From contig CACWTR010000012.1 in the NCBI GenBank assembly GCA_902763865.1, forward strand, positions 96,698 to 160,697: DNA of 64,000 nucleotides, written 5' to 3'. This DNA comes from an uncultured Bacteroidales bacterium (GTDB lineage Bacteria; Bacteroidota; Bacteroidia; Bacteroidales; Bacteroidaceae). Under the pieces are notes generated by a model. It made no database searches. It was not told the origin of the DNA and worked only from the letters and a program-made list of their open reading frames with translations. Each line of letters begins with the position of its first letter. The stretch's first letter is position 1. Positions 1 through 8,561 of the stretch are shown here, in pieces. The position numbers were made by a program, and so were the translations under genes.

Positions 1-181
1 ACACTCGCCGCGAGCCGAAGAATCAAGCCGGGCAGACAGATTACCCCATCTCCCTAATCCCCCTCGTGATTGTATTCGCCGAGACATCCTGCAATGCGCT
101 TGGCGGTTGCCGTTTTTGCTTTTTTAACAGGGGGGAAGCACTAAAAGCTTATCGATGTCCGTTATTGTAATAAACGAAACG
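1..181. other. Upstream region with no recognised gene
   Basis: This stretch precedes the first lipoprotein gene. I see no coding region that looks real and no clear TAnnTTTG promoter element. The gene upstream lies outside the window. Confidence 0.4.
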
Positions 182-1054
182 ATGAAACATTCCCTTGCTT
201 TCCTTTCCGCCATCCTGCTCCTGTCCGCCTGCTCGAAAGGCGGCGACGGCGATGAAGTCATTTTTGACCCGGACCTCCACCCTGTCGTTGCCAACACGGG
301 AAGGCTGCTCTCCGTTGACGGCAGCAAGATTCATATTGCCTACAGCTATGATGCAGAGGGCAGAGTGACCTACTCCGAGTTGTTCGACTCTGCGTTCTAT
401 GTCGTGAAGAGAATTGGCGAGTACAAGTACGAGTCCGACCGTATCACCATTACCTTCCGCGAGTTCAAGGAACTGCCTAACGGCGAGCACAACTTCGACT
501 ACAGCGCCGACTATGTTCGCGATGACACACTCTTCCTTGTCTGCGGCAGGGTTGACAGCATGGCCGGTGGCATGAGAAACAGCAAGAACAGTTTCTTCTA
601 CAAATTCCGTTACAATGAGCGGGGCGAACTCACATACGTCAGGAACGACAACGTCCGTCGCGACCAGCAGGGAAAGCTGGCTGAGAAGCCGTGGTACTCA
701 GAGATCATCACCCTGGACTGGCAGGATGGCAACGTATGCCGCAAAACCTGCGTATTTCCTATGCAGCGCGACACGACGACATCCAGCTATGTCTATTCTT
801 CACTGACGGGACCTCTCGTGTTAAGCGACCCGAGGAACGTCCTGCCCGACCTTGAGCCCCTGATTCAGACCGGCTATTTCGGCGCTTGCTGCAAGAATCT
901 TTACACCCGCGTCGAGGCGAATGATGGATCGGAGCAGCGAGAGTACCAGCTCGACGAACAGGGTAGGGTTAGCCTGATAAAGTCCAAAGTCGTATGGGAC
1001 GACGGCATGGTCCGGGACTATGCATACAGCATCCAATGGGTCGGCGACAACTGA
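182..1054 (+). CDS. Secreted lipoprotein of unknown function (DUF4595-like beta repeats)
   Basis: A 290-residue predicted outer-membrane or periplasmic lipoprotein. The reading frame extends upstream to 155, but the ATG at 182 is preferred because it starts directly with a signal peptide (MKHSLAFLSAILLLSAC) whose lipobox LSAC places the lipidated cysteine at about residue 17. The mature part is rich in short beta-strand units of the type YSYDAEGRVTY and YQLDEQGRVSL, resembling the strand-turn repeats of DUF4595/RHS-like lipoproteins common in Bacteroidales. No catalytic motif is visible. It is transcribed alone, toward the HU-like gene. The family match is from memory of the repeat pattern; no function is claimed. 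Confidence 0.7.
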   Translation: MKHSLAFLSAILLLSACSKGGDGDEVIFDPDLHPVVANTGRLLSVDGSKIHIAYSYDAEGRVTYSELFDSAFYVVKRIGEYKYESDRITITFREFKELPNGEHNFDYSADYVRDDTLFLVCGRVDSMAGGMRNSKNSFFYKFRYNERGELTYVRNDNVRRDQQGKLAEKPWYSEIITLDWQDGNVCRKTCVFPMQRDTTTSSYVYSSLTGPLVLSDPRNVLPDLEPLIQTGYFGACCKNLYTRVEANDGSEQREYQLDEQGRVSLIKSKVVWDDGMVRDYAYSIQWVGDN

Positions 1055-1106
1055 CAAACTTCCGAACTGCGGCATCCGGAACCTCGAAGGGACGCGTCAT
1101 AAAGTT

Positions 1107-1190
1107 ATTTTCACGACGTGAAAATCTATTTTCAAATCATGAAAATCTATTTTCAAAGCTTGAAAATTAATTTTCATGACGTGAAAATTG
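1107..1190 (+). repeat. Palindrome array copy 1: four 21-bp units of ATTTTCA-N5-TGAAAAT
   Basis: Four back-to-back 21-bp units start at 1107, 1128, 1149 and 1170. Each holds a 19-bp dyad (ATTTTCA, five variable bases, TGAAAAT) plus two linker bases. The central five bases are cgacg, aatca, aagct and tgacg. The array is preceded by gacgcgtcataaagtt, a flank shared with copy 3, and runs directly into the -33 element of the HU-like gene promoter. The spacing of 21 bp puts all dyads on one face of the helix, as expected for a cooperative multi-site operator. The regulator is unknown. Confidence 0.9.
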
Positions 1191-1218
1191 TTTTTCTCCA
1201 CGTTAATTCGTATTTTTG
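1188..1218 (+). promoter_or_regulatory. Bacteroidetes-type promoter of the HU-like gene
   Basis: TTG at 1188-1190 is followed after 20 nt by TATTTTTG at 1211-1218, matching the -33 TTTG/TTG and -7 TAnnTTTG consensus. The -33 element overlaps the last bases of palindrome array copy 1, so a protein bound to the array would sit against RNA polymerase. The predicted leader is about 35 nt. Confidence 0.75.
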
Positions 1219-1261
1219 TACCGCTAAAGAGAAGTTTCATCACTAAAAGAAAAGAATTACC

Positions 1262-1894
1262 ATGGCAAAGTACATTAAGAAAGAAATGCCCGACCTGCGC
1301 GGTAACGGCACGACGAAAGCGTATTATAGGATGAAGACTTGGAACCGGCTGGAATACGATGAGTTCCTGAAGCGTTTCCATTCCATGCACCGGGCATTTG
1401 AGAAGGGCATCATCGACGGCGTGCTGACCGCCTTCGCCGAGCAGCTGGCCTACGAGCTGGGGAACGGCTACAGCGTCAAGATAGCAGGGTTGGGAACGTT
1501 CAGTACCAAGCTGGGTGTGAGCGAGGACAAGGAGATGGACGACTTCGGGGAAGGCACGACCAAGCGGAATGCCAGCAGCATCAAGGTGACGGGCGTCTCG
1601 TTCCGGACGGACAAGGAACTGGTGCGGGGCATCAACAGGAACTGCGACCTGGAGCGTGGAGGCGAGGACCGCTTGCGCAAATCGAAGTTTACGGAGGCGG
1701 AGCGCATCGAGAAGGCGCACCAGTTCCTGCAGGAGAATGGCTTCATGCGTATTCCTGATTATGTGAAGCTGACAGGGCTCTCCTATTCCACGGCATCGCG
1801 CGAACTGCTGCGCTTCGCTGCCGACCCCTCGACGGGCATCGTGAGCCAGGGCCGCAAGAGCTCTAAGCTCTACCTTCTCAGCACTGAGTCATAG
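1262..1894 (+). CDS. HU-like DNA-binding protein with C-terminal winged-helix-like domain
   Basis: A 210-residue nucleoid-type protein of the Bacteroidetes HU-related family. Residues 1-140 resemble the HU fold: a helical part (EFLKRFHSMHRAFEKG..AFAEQLAYEL) followed by the beta-arm region (VKIAGLGTFSTKLG..KVTGVSFRTDKELV). Residues 150-205 (TEAERIEKAHQFLQENGF..YVKLTGLSYSTASRELLRF) look like a helix-turn-helix/winged domain, consistent with site preference beyond plain HU. It has its own promoter directly downstream of palindrome array copy 1, so it may be the regulator that reads these arrays or may be regulated by them; this is an inference. Convergent with the DUF1573 gene, 14 bp away. Confidence 0.85.
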   Translation: MAKYIKKEMPDLRGNGTTKAYYRMKTWNRLEYDEFLKRFHSMHRAFEKGIIDGVLTAFAEQLAYELGNGYSVKIAGLGTFSTKLGVSEDKEMDDFGEGTTKRNASSIKVTGVSFRTDKELVRGINRNCDLERGGEDRLRKSKFTEAERIEKAHQFLQENGFMRIPDYVKLTGLSYSTASRELLRFAADPSTGIVSQGRKSSKLYLLSTES

Positions 1895-1908
1895 ACTGTT
1901 GCCGCCGC

Positions 1909-2430
1909 TCAGTTGGTGAAATATCCCTTCTGCTCCTTGCCTCCTCCGACAAGGCCGTGGAAGGGATTGCTGCTTTTGCTCTGTTCCATGTAGAGCTGTT
2001 CGTAGTCGCGGACATAGTCGGGGCGGGGAACAACGTTGGTGTCGAACTGCAGCTCCACGCAGGTGGTGTCCTTGAAGTTGCCGTAGAGGTAGATGTTGTG
2101 GGAGACGAAGCCCGAGTTCTTGATGCTGTTGAACTCGGTGCGGATAAAGTTACTCTTGTGTGGCAGCACGACGATGGGCAGCTCATCCCGCGGAACGATA
2201 CATCCGCACGAAGTCTGTATCTCCTGGATGAAGAGCGGGTGGTCGGACGTGTTCTCTATCTCGTAGGTGACGTCGAGCATCTGTCCCTGGATGACGGGAT
2301 AGTAGTGGCGCACGGGGTCCACGATGATGTAGCTGGCAGGCTGCAGTTTCTTCTCGCATGCCGCAAGGAGCAGCAGGAGCAGAGCCGGAATCAGGCGGAG
2401 GGGGGTATGGAACAGAGTGGAGTTCTTCAT
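1909..2430 (-). CDS. DUF1573 lipoprotein
   Basis: A 173-residue lipoprotein. The frame is open to 2472, but the ATG at 2430 starts directly with the signal peptide MKNSTLFHTPLRLIP and leads to the lipobox LLAAC; it also removes the overlap with the upstream gene. The DUF1573 core follows at about residues 45-125, with the Ig-like pattern VTYEIENTSDHPLFI and the family's TSCGC motif. DUF1573 domains are ASH-like beta-sandwiches of unknown function common in Bacteroidetes secreted proteins. Last gene of the minus-strand exopolysaccharide cluster, 35 bp after the DUF4838 gene, suggesting a periplasmic or outer-membrane accessory role. Confidence 0.8.
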   Translation of the reverse strand: MKNSTLFHTPLRLIPALLLLLLAACEKKLQPASYIIVDPVRHYYPVIQGQMLDVTYEIENTSDHPLFIQEIQTSCGCIVPRDELPIVVLPHKSNFIRTEFNSIKNSGFVSHNIYLYGNFKDTTCVELQFDTNVVPRPDYVRDYEQLYMEQSKSSNPFHGLVGGGKEQKGYFTN

Positions 2431-2465
2431 TATATTTTTATGTGGCTCGTTGTTTTCACTTGTCG

Positions 2466-4181
2466 TCACCATCCTGCTATCTCGTCGATAGCCATAGTGC
2501 GCTCCTCTTTGTTGCGCTCGACAGCAAGGACCAGTGTGCCTCCGGCACTGGCCGGCACATCGAAATCGACAGTATAGCGCCCCACGATGCCCGAGGGAAC
2601 GGGGTGCCTGACTGCTATCTCCTTGCCGCCTGCCGTGAGCTTCAGGCTTTGTGGCAAGGCGATGTGGAACTGGATGTTATAGCAGAGCTCGACGCGCAGG
2701 TGGCGCACCCCCAGGTTCGTGGGAATGGCTATCTTCAGCTCCGGGTCTGCCGAGGAGATGAGATGTCCGCAGTGATAGTTCGAGGGGAGTCCGGTGAGGC
2801 CGTCGGTCAGGATGGAGATGTCGCGGTAGCCTTCGTCGAGCGGTGTCAGGGCTGTGAGCTGTGCACCTTGCAGCCGGTTCTTGGTCTGCATGGCTTGAGC
2901 CTGTGCAAGCATCTCGCGGTAGTCGCGGATATAGCTGTCGAGGGTCCAGAAGGACTCGCTGTAGATGCGTATTCCCGTGCCCTCAGCCTCCTTCAGCTCG
3001 TCGAGCAAGTTCTGGCCGGTGATGTCGGCATGCAGGCGCTTTATCTCCAGCCGGGTGAGTGCCAGGGCATTGTAGAGCTGGGTCATCTCCTGCCGTTCCT
3101 TCTTCTGGGTCTTTGGCAGGAGGCTTTCCAGTTGGTCGTGGAAGCGGATGAAGGTTTCCTCGTCAAGATAGACGTCGCGTGCCACGGCCATGCCCTGATA
3201 GAAGGGGAGTGTCTTTCCGTTGGCCTCCACCATCTCTTCCTGGTTGATGATGAACTCCGCTATGCAGTCGCCCGTGACGGGGTAGAGTTCCTGGCACTTC
3301 TCGTGAAGGCACTCGCGCCAGTCGGTGTCGGTGTCCTCCAGCAGTGCGGCAAGGATGTGGAGCTTCAGTCGGCTGAAGCTGCTGTAGTCGTCGCCGCTGC
3401 CGTTGAGGAAGATGCCCCGCACCCCTGCATCCTTGTATAGCTTGAAGCGTCGCTGCATGATGGTGAAGATGGGGTAGGGCGTGATGTAGTCGTCGAAGTT
3501 GTTGATGTAGTCCCAGATATAGACGTGCTTGGAGACGGCACACCACTGGCCGACCAGCCGCATGAAGTCCTCCTCCTGCTTTGTGGGCGAGGCGCAGAGT
3601 CCATAGTCCATCGCGCTGACAAGCACGCCGGTGTTTTCCGGCATCGGTTGCGTGGGCACGCTGCGCGTGGTCAGATAGCTGGAGGTGAAGAACAAGTGCA
3701 TGGGGAAACGCTTTGCCAGCCGTTCCAGTATGAACTGCACGGCGGGTGTGGCATCGTCCTGCTTGCACCCTTTGGCACGGCATTGCTCGCATTGGCATAC
3801 GATGTCGTTGTCGTTGGGCAGGATGGCGAACCGCTCCGGCTTCTGCTCCCCGTAGATATCGACGATGTAGCTGACGATGTACCTGTAGAGCTGGTCGGAC
3901 GAGAAGCAGAACTGCTCCTCGGTGGAATGGCCGTCGATGGTGGCATATATGCTTCGCGAAGGATTGTCGGGGAGAATGCGCGAGAGGTTGTGCCCCCAGA
4001 GTCCCCAGTCGATATCGACATTGTCAAGCCAGAGGTCCTTCATCTCCGGCTCGAACCTCTCGGGCAGATAGACTTCGCGGTATTCGAAGGCAACGTTGTG
4101 CGTGGAGCTATGTGACTGGCTGCACTGGTTGAAGGGCAGGGCCGTAAAGCAGAGTGTCAGGAAAGTGAGCAGGGTTTTCAT
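2466..4181 (-). CDS. DUF4838 glycosidase-like protein
   Basis: A 571-residue exported protein with an N-terminal signal and possible lipobox (LPFNQC). The DUF4838 core, related in fold to alpha-glucuronidase-like TIM barrels, is recognised by the paired cysteine motif VCQCEQCRAKG near residue 127, the preceding PNDND and the downstream DYGLCASP, YIWDYINNF and IFLNGSGDDYSSF segments. A C-terminal beta-rich region (residues about 460-571) may be a binding domain. It starts 6 bp after the TPR/barrel gene and is almost certainly cotranscribed with it. In synthase-dependent exopolysaccharide systems a hydrolase, lyase or deacetylase (BcsZ, AlgL, PgaB, PelA) occupies this position; DUF4838 may do so here. 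That role is inferred. Confidence 0.8.
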   Translation of the reverse strand: MKTLLTFLTLCFTALPFNQCSQSHSSTHNVAFEYREVYLPERFEPEMKDLWLDNVDIDWGLWGHNLSRILPDNPSRSIYATIDGHSTEEQFCFSSDQLYRYIVSYIVDIYGEQKPERFAILPNDNDIVCQCEQCRAKGCKQDDATPAVQFILERLAKRFPMHLFFTSSYLTTRSVPTQPMPENTGVLVSAMDYGLCASPTKQEEDFMRLVGQWCAVSKHVYIWDYINNFDDYITPYPIFTIMQRRFKLYKDAGVRGIFLNGSGDDYSSFSRLKLHILAALLEDTDTDWRECLHEKCQELYPVTGDCIAEFIINQEEMVEANGKTLPFYQGMAVARDVYLDEETFIRFHDQLESLLPKTQKKERQEMTQLYNALALTRLEIKRLHADITGQNLLDELKEAEGTGIRIYSESFWTLDSYIRDYREMLAQAQAMQTKNRLQGAQLTALTPLDEGYRDISILTDGLTGLPSNYHCGHLISSADPELKIAIPTNLGVRHLRVELCYNIQFHIALPQSLKLTAGGKEIAVRHPVPSGIVGRYTVDFDVPASAGGTLVLAVERNKEERTMAIDEIAGW

Positions 4182-4187
4182 AATTTG

Positions 4188-7040
4188 TCAGAAGGCTAAA
4201 TGTAGTTGTGCGCAGATGGAATAGATGTTGCGATAGTGGTCGGTCATGGTGCCGTCTTCGAGGCGGCGCGGGTCGTAGTAGGTGTTCCAGCTTCCCGTCA
4301 GTCCGAGGCTCAGGTGGCGGGTGAGCAGGAACTGCACGTCGAAGCCCACCATCGCATTCAAGTGCGACAGTCTCTGCAGGGCTGTCTGCTCGAAGAAGGT
4401 GAGTTCGGGGAAGGTGCCGAGGCTGGTGAGCAACGATACGGAGGAGACGTTGTCATCGTTGACGAACAGCTTGCCCTTTATACCTATATTATAATAGAAG
4501 CCGCTGCGGATAAGAGCCAGGTCGGCATTGGCCGTCGTCAGGAAACGCTCGCTCCATGCCTTCCCAACCGAGGGGGAGAGCAGGAAGAGGTGGCGGGGTT
4601 CCTCCTTTGCATAGACACTGCTGCCGTTGCTGAGGAAAATGTAGTCCTTAGGCGTGCGCCGGTACCCGAATTTCAGCGAGAGGGTCCAGTCGTGGTTGGC
4701 ACTGTACGTGGCGGAGACGTTGGCGCTCCAGGTGTTGAAGTAGCGGGTGGCCCATGCCAGGCTTGCCATGCCGCTCCAGCGTGCGCCAAAGGTGTGTTCC
4801 CATTGCCCCATGAACTCCAGGCCGGCACCTCCCGCCTCGTTCACCGTCTGCTCTTTGCCGTCTTCGCCTTCCTCCGTGTAGTGGAAGCCGTCGATGCCCT
4901 TGTAGCTGATTTGTCCGGTAATGGCGTCGCGTCGCAGCACACGGCTGTAGGCAATGGAGGCGATGGAGTAGAGGTGGGCCACGGAAGCCTGATTGCCTTC
5001 CCTGTTGTCATAGAAGGCATAGGTGTATGTGGCATCCACGCGGTTCTTGTAGCTGCGGAAGCCGAGGTAACGCATGTGCTCGTTGTATTCCCGCTGCTCG
5101 GCATTGCTGGGGTTGTAGTAGCGGCGCTGCAAGTCGTAGGCTTTGTCGTATTGCTTCAGCTGTTCGTATGCCAGGCCCTTGACGTAAAGTAGCTCCTTGT
5201 TTTCGGAGTCGTAGGTGAGGGCGGAATCTACCACTTCCACTGCAATGTCGGGCATGCGCTTCTTGATGAGCTGTCCGGCCCATTCAGCGGCAATGCCCGA
5301 ATAGGCTGCCTTGAGTTGCGGGTTGCGCCACTCGTCGTCGCCCGATTGCGGACGGGTGAGCGCCAGTGCTTCCGCCTCGCTGTGCTGTTGCTGGAGCGCT
5401 ACGGCCTGCTTGATGACGAAATAAGGCACGTCGGGGTATTGCTCGTAGCCTTGCCGGGCATAGTTGTGGAAGAGCTCATCCTTGCCGAGTGTCTGGCTCA
5501 TGTTGATGCAGGTGCGCAGTGCCGGTTCGCTGTTGGGCAGTGCATCCAGCAGGGCTTGGGCTTCAGTCAGAGCCTCTTCGTACTGCTCGTCCTCGATGAG
5601 TGCGCGCAGGCGGGTGGCCACGATGTCCTCGTAGGAAGAGGCAAATCGCTTGGCATTGTCCTCGTCGGCCAGCGGCGCTGATTCGCGATACAGGGCACGT
5701 GCCTCGCTGTACTTGTTCAGGTGGCCGAGTACGGTAATCTGTCGCGACACCACCGAAGGCCAGACTTCCATGTCGGGAGTGATGATATTCAAGGCCCGTG
5801 CAAGATAATTGCGTGCCTCGAGCCACTGCTCGCCCTCCATCTCGCGGCTTCCCAGCCGGACCATCATTTCGGCATAGCGTTCGGCAAGTTCCTCGTCGTC
5901 GGGGTCCTGCGCGTAGAGTTCTTCGAGCAGCTTGATGGCCGTCCCTTCGTTGCCGAACTTGCGCTCCAGGTCGTACTGCTTCATCAGCAGACCAGCCGTG
6001 CGGCCTTCCTTGCGCATGGCCTCTGCCAGATAGAAACGGGCATCCTCGTAGTAGCCGCGGGTAAGGGCTGTGTTGATGAGGTAATTCAGGGCGTTGCGGT
6101 CGTGGGTGGAAGCATAAAGCCGGCCATTGACCTCGTATGGGTCGCGCATGCGTGCATCGTTAGCCACCTCGCGCAGCAAGCCGGTGTAGAGCCGTCCGGT
6201 CCCGACATGCTGCTTGGCAAAGGCGAGTGCCTGCGTGTAGAGTCCCAAGCCCGTCATGATGCCCAGAGCCTTCTGGACAAGTTCCGTGTCGTTGGGGAAT
6301 TCGCGCAGCCCGCGGTTGACGGTGCCGAGCGCCCGCTCATACTCGCCCAGTCGCTCCAGGATGCTTGCCAGCTCGATATAGTAGCTCAGGTTGTGAGGGT
6401 CCATGTCGAGCCAGCGTTCCAAGTCTTCAGCCGACTCCCGCAGGTTGCTCTTCTTGAGGGCTTGGTTCCAGCCCTGGCGGTGCTGTTTCCGCAGTTCTTC
6501 ACGCACAATCGTGTCGTTGGGGTAGATGTGAGCCAAGCGCTCCAGGGCCGCATCTGCCTCCGCGTCGTTTCCGATTTTGCGGTACAACCCTATCTTGCGC
6601 CGCCACAAGTCGCGGTCGTAAGGCTGGAACTCCAGCAGCTCGTTGATGTAGCAGATGGCACTGGAATAGTGCCCCAGGTCGTCTTCCACATCGACCAGAA
6701 GTCGTTTGGCCTTGAAGTGCTGGTCGTCGTTCTGAGTGGCGCGTACCAGATTGTAGCGGGCCTCGTGCAGGTTGCGTGCCATGTAGAAGTAGCGACCATT
6801 GAGGTAGCGCAAGTCCGGATGGTCTGGATACAGGGCAAGACCCTCGTCAACCTCATGCTTGAGTTCCTGCCATGAGTTGGTCTGCAGGAAACCTTCGGCA
6901 CGCTGAACGTAGTAGGCTGGCAGATACTCCTGAGCACAGAGCATTGACCATTGACCGTCAATCGCCGACCATTGGACAAGGAGCAAGAGCAACAGGACTC
7001 TAATTCCCCAACGCTTTCCTATGAATTTATCGATTCTCAA
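4188..7040 (-). CDS. TPR scaffold with C-terminal outer-membrane beta-barrel (exopolysaccharide exporter-like)
   Basis: A 950-residue protein. A hydrophobic signal segment (VLLLLLLVQW) leads to about 630 residues of tetratricopeptide-like helices (for example DLYYELASILERLGEYERAL-type units, EALTEAQALLDALPNSE, ELLYVKGLAYEQLKQYDKAY). Residues about 680-950 form amphipathic beta strands of a YaiO-like barrel and end in aromatic F (QLHLAF), as outer-membrane barrels do. The layout matches PgaA/BcsC/PelB exporters that bind and extrude a polymer. The only start upstream of the signal is TTG at 7040; an in-frame stop lies just before it. Tandem ATTGACC units at 6943-6956 lie inside the signal-peptide codons, and an eight-unit heptamer tract lies just upstream. 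Confidence 0.85.
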   Translation of the reverse strand: MRIDKFIGKRWGIRVLLLLLLVQWSAIDGQWSMLCAQEYLPAYYVQRAEGFLQTNSWQELKHEVDEGLALYPDHPDLRYLNGRYFYMARNLHEARYNLVRATQNDDQHFKAKRLLVDVEDDLGHYSSAICYINELLEFQPYDRDLWRRKIGLYRKIGNDAEADAALERLAHIYPNDTIVREELRKQHRQGWNQALKKSNLRESAEDLERWLDMDPHNLSYYIELASILERLGEYERALGTVNRGLREFPNDTELVQKALGIMTGLGLYTQALAFAKQHVGTGRLYTGLLREVANDARMRDPYEVNGRLYASTHDRNALNYLINTALTRGYYEDARFYLAEAMRKEGRTAGLLMKQYDLERKFGNEGTAIKLLEELYAQDPDDEELAERYAEMMVRLGSREMEGEQWLEARNYLARALNIITPDMEVWPSVVSRQITVLGHLNKYSEARALYRESAPLADEDNAKRFASSYEDIVATRLRALIEDEQYEEALTEAQALLDALPNSEPALRTCINMSQTLGKDELFHNYARQGYEQYPDVPYFVIKQAVALQQQHSEAEALALTRPQSGDDEWRNPQLKAAYSGIAAEWAGQLIKKRMPDIAVEVVDSALTYDSENKELLYVKGLAYEQLKQYDKAYDLQRRYYNPSNAEQREYNEHMRYLGFRSYKNRVDATYTYAFYDNREGNQASVAHLYSIASIAYSRVLRRDAITGQISYKGIDGFHYTEEGEDGKEQTVNEAGGAGLEFMGQWEHTFGARWSGMASLAWATRYFNTWSANVSATYSANHDWTLSLKFGYRRTPKDYIFLSNGSSVYAKEEPRHLFLLSPSVGKAWSERFLTTANADLALIRSGFYYNIGIKGKLFVNDDNVSSVSLLTSLGTFPELTFFEQTALQRLSHLNAMVGFDVQFLLTRHLSLGLTGSWNTYYDPRRLEDGTMTDHYRNIYSICAQLHLAF
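6943..6956 (+). repeat. Tandem heptamer ATTGACC x2 inside a signal-peptide coding region
   Basis: Two perfect ATTGACC units, with a degenerate third copy nearby (ATTGGAC at 6971), fall in codons for the signal peptide of the TPR/barrel protein (SAIDGQWSMLCAQ). Slippage by one unit would shift the frame. Confidence 0.7.
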
Positions 7041-7043
7041 TTC

Positions 7044-7099
7044 CTTAATCTTTAATCTTTAATCTCTAATCTCTAATCTCTAATCTTTAATCCCTAACT
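7044..7099 (+). repeat. Heptamer microsatellite (TTTAATC/TCTAATC), eight units
   Basis: Eight contiguous 7-bp units (CTTAATC, TTTAATC x2, TCTAATC x3, TTTAATC, CCTAACT) fill the gap between the stop codon of the GT2 gene (7100) and the TTG start of the TPR/barrel gene (7040). Copy-number change would alter spacing in front of that start codon. Confidence 0.9.
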
Positions 7100-8533
7100 C
7101 TAAGTCTTCTTCTTCTGCACACCCTTGCGGGCGATAGGCTTCCAGACGGCAGTCGTACCCTTGATGTACTGGAAATAGCCTACATTGGCGCAGTAGGAGA
7201 CGAAGGGGTGATACACAAACGGCTCAATGAGGGCGGCGAAAATCAGATGCCAATAGCTCTTGCTGCGACTGTACCAGGGGACAGCCTCGATGGAATAGTC
7301 AAAATAGAGCAGGAAGAAGGTCATCAGCACCGTGAAGGAGTAAATCATGGCGAAGATGACAAAGGCAGAGTCCCAGTTCACGCCGCCAATGATGATCAGC
7401 CATACCATGAAGATGTATCCGCCAAGCTCCAGGATAGGAGCCATGAACTCGAACAGGAAGATGTAGGGCAAGGTGAAGGCACCGATGGGACCATAGTGGC
7501 TGCGGAAGAAGAGCTTGCGGTGGTTGGATATAATCTCAAAGAGGCCGCGGGCCCAGCGGACACGCTGACGATAGAGAGCCTTTATCGAGGAGGGACCTTC
7601 CGTCCAGCAGCATATCTTCGGTACCTGGGCAATGCGGAATGGCTGGCCGCTGTTCTTCATGTAGGTGACCATGCGCAGCAGCATATCTACGTCCTCGGCC
7701 ATGGACGTGTTGTCGTAGCCGCCCGACTTCACCACTACGTCCGTATCGAACAGGCCGAAGCCGCCCGAGATGTTCGGCAACGCATTGATGGCAGACCATC
7801 CCAGCTTGCCGATAAGGAAGGAGCGCATGTACTCCAGCTGCTGGAACATCGGCAGGGGGGACTTCGGCACGTGGGCCTCGACGACGCGCCCGTCGCCAAC
7901 GACGCATCCGTTGCTCATCAGCATCGTGGCAGAGACACCGATGATGGGGACGTGGCTGTTCACCACGAGCCACATCATGCGGTAGAGTGCCATTGGCTCG
8001 ATGATGCAATCCACGTCGGTGCAGACAAAGTATTTGTTGGAGCATACGTTAATGCCGGCATTCGAGCCGTCGCTCTTACGTCCTCCGCGCTCCTTATCGA
8101 CCACTACGAGCTTCGAGAACTTCGGGTTGGTGCTCTTCAGCACTCGCTTGATGGGCTTGGAGGGGACTCGCATGGCGATGTCGTAGGGCACTTCCACCAG
8201 CTCGAAGTTCTCGACGAGCAGTTCCAGTGTGCGGTCGCTGGATGCATCGTTGATGATGATGATTTCATAGTCGGGATAGTCTATCTGCATCAGCGAATGT
8301 ACATTGTCGATGATGGTGACTTCTTAGTTATAGGCGGGTGCGATGATGGAGACGGCGGGTGTCAGTGGCGAGCCTCTCAGCTGGTACTTGATGGTTTCGT
8401 CGTCGGGCATGTCAATGGCCAAAGCGCGTTGTGCACGTGAACTTTGGTAGATAAAGAACATATAACCTGCCATTATCGCCATTGTGTAGCCGAAAATGAG
8501 GTAGCAGAATATAGTGTAAATTATCATCCACAT
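7100..8533 (-). pseudogene. Processive family 2 glycosyltransferase interrupted by an in-frame TAA
   Basis: A 477-codon membrane glycosyltransferase of the BcsA/PgaC/hyaluronan-synthase type. An N-terminal membrane segment (IFCYLIFGYTMAIMAGYMFF) leads to SIIAPAYN; the next codon, at 8324-8326, is TAA, followed in the same frame by EVTIIDNVHSLMQIDYPDYE. The consensus at this point is APAYNEE, so a single GAA-to-TAA change explains the stop. The rest of the enzyme is intact: NDASSDR (about residue 95), TDVDC (172-176), AEDVD (279-283), RQRVRW (322-327) and several C-terminal membrane helices. It would polymerise a beta-linked polysaccharide across the inner membrane. Either the synthase is inactive, the stop is read through, an internal start at 8290 is used (unlikely to work, since the nucleotide-binding strand is lost), or there is a base error. 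Confidence 0.85.
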
Positions 8534-8561
8534 AGGCCGGAGGTTTTACCAGAAGGGGTTT

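Noticed and set aside
1097-1720. Open frame of 207 codons with a repeated peptide (KIDFH-type)
   Set aside because: The repeat peptide is just the 21-bp palindrome array read in frame, since 21 is divisible by three. The rest is antisense to the HU-like gene.
2358-3440. Open frame of 360 codons on the plus strand
   Set aside because: Antisense to the DUF1573 and DUF4838 genes; the translation has no domain or signal peptide features of a real protein.
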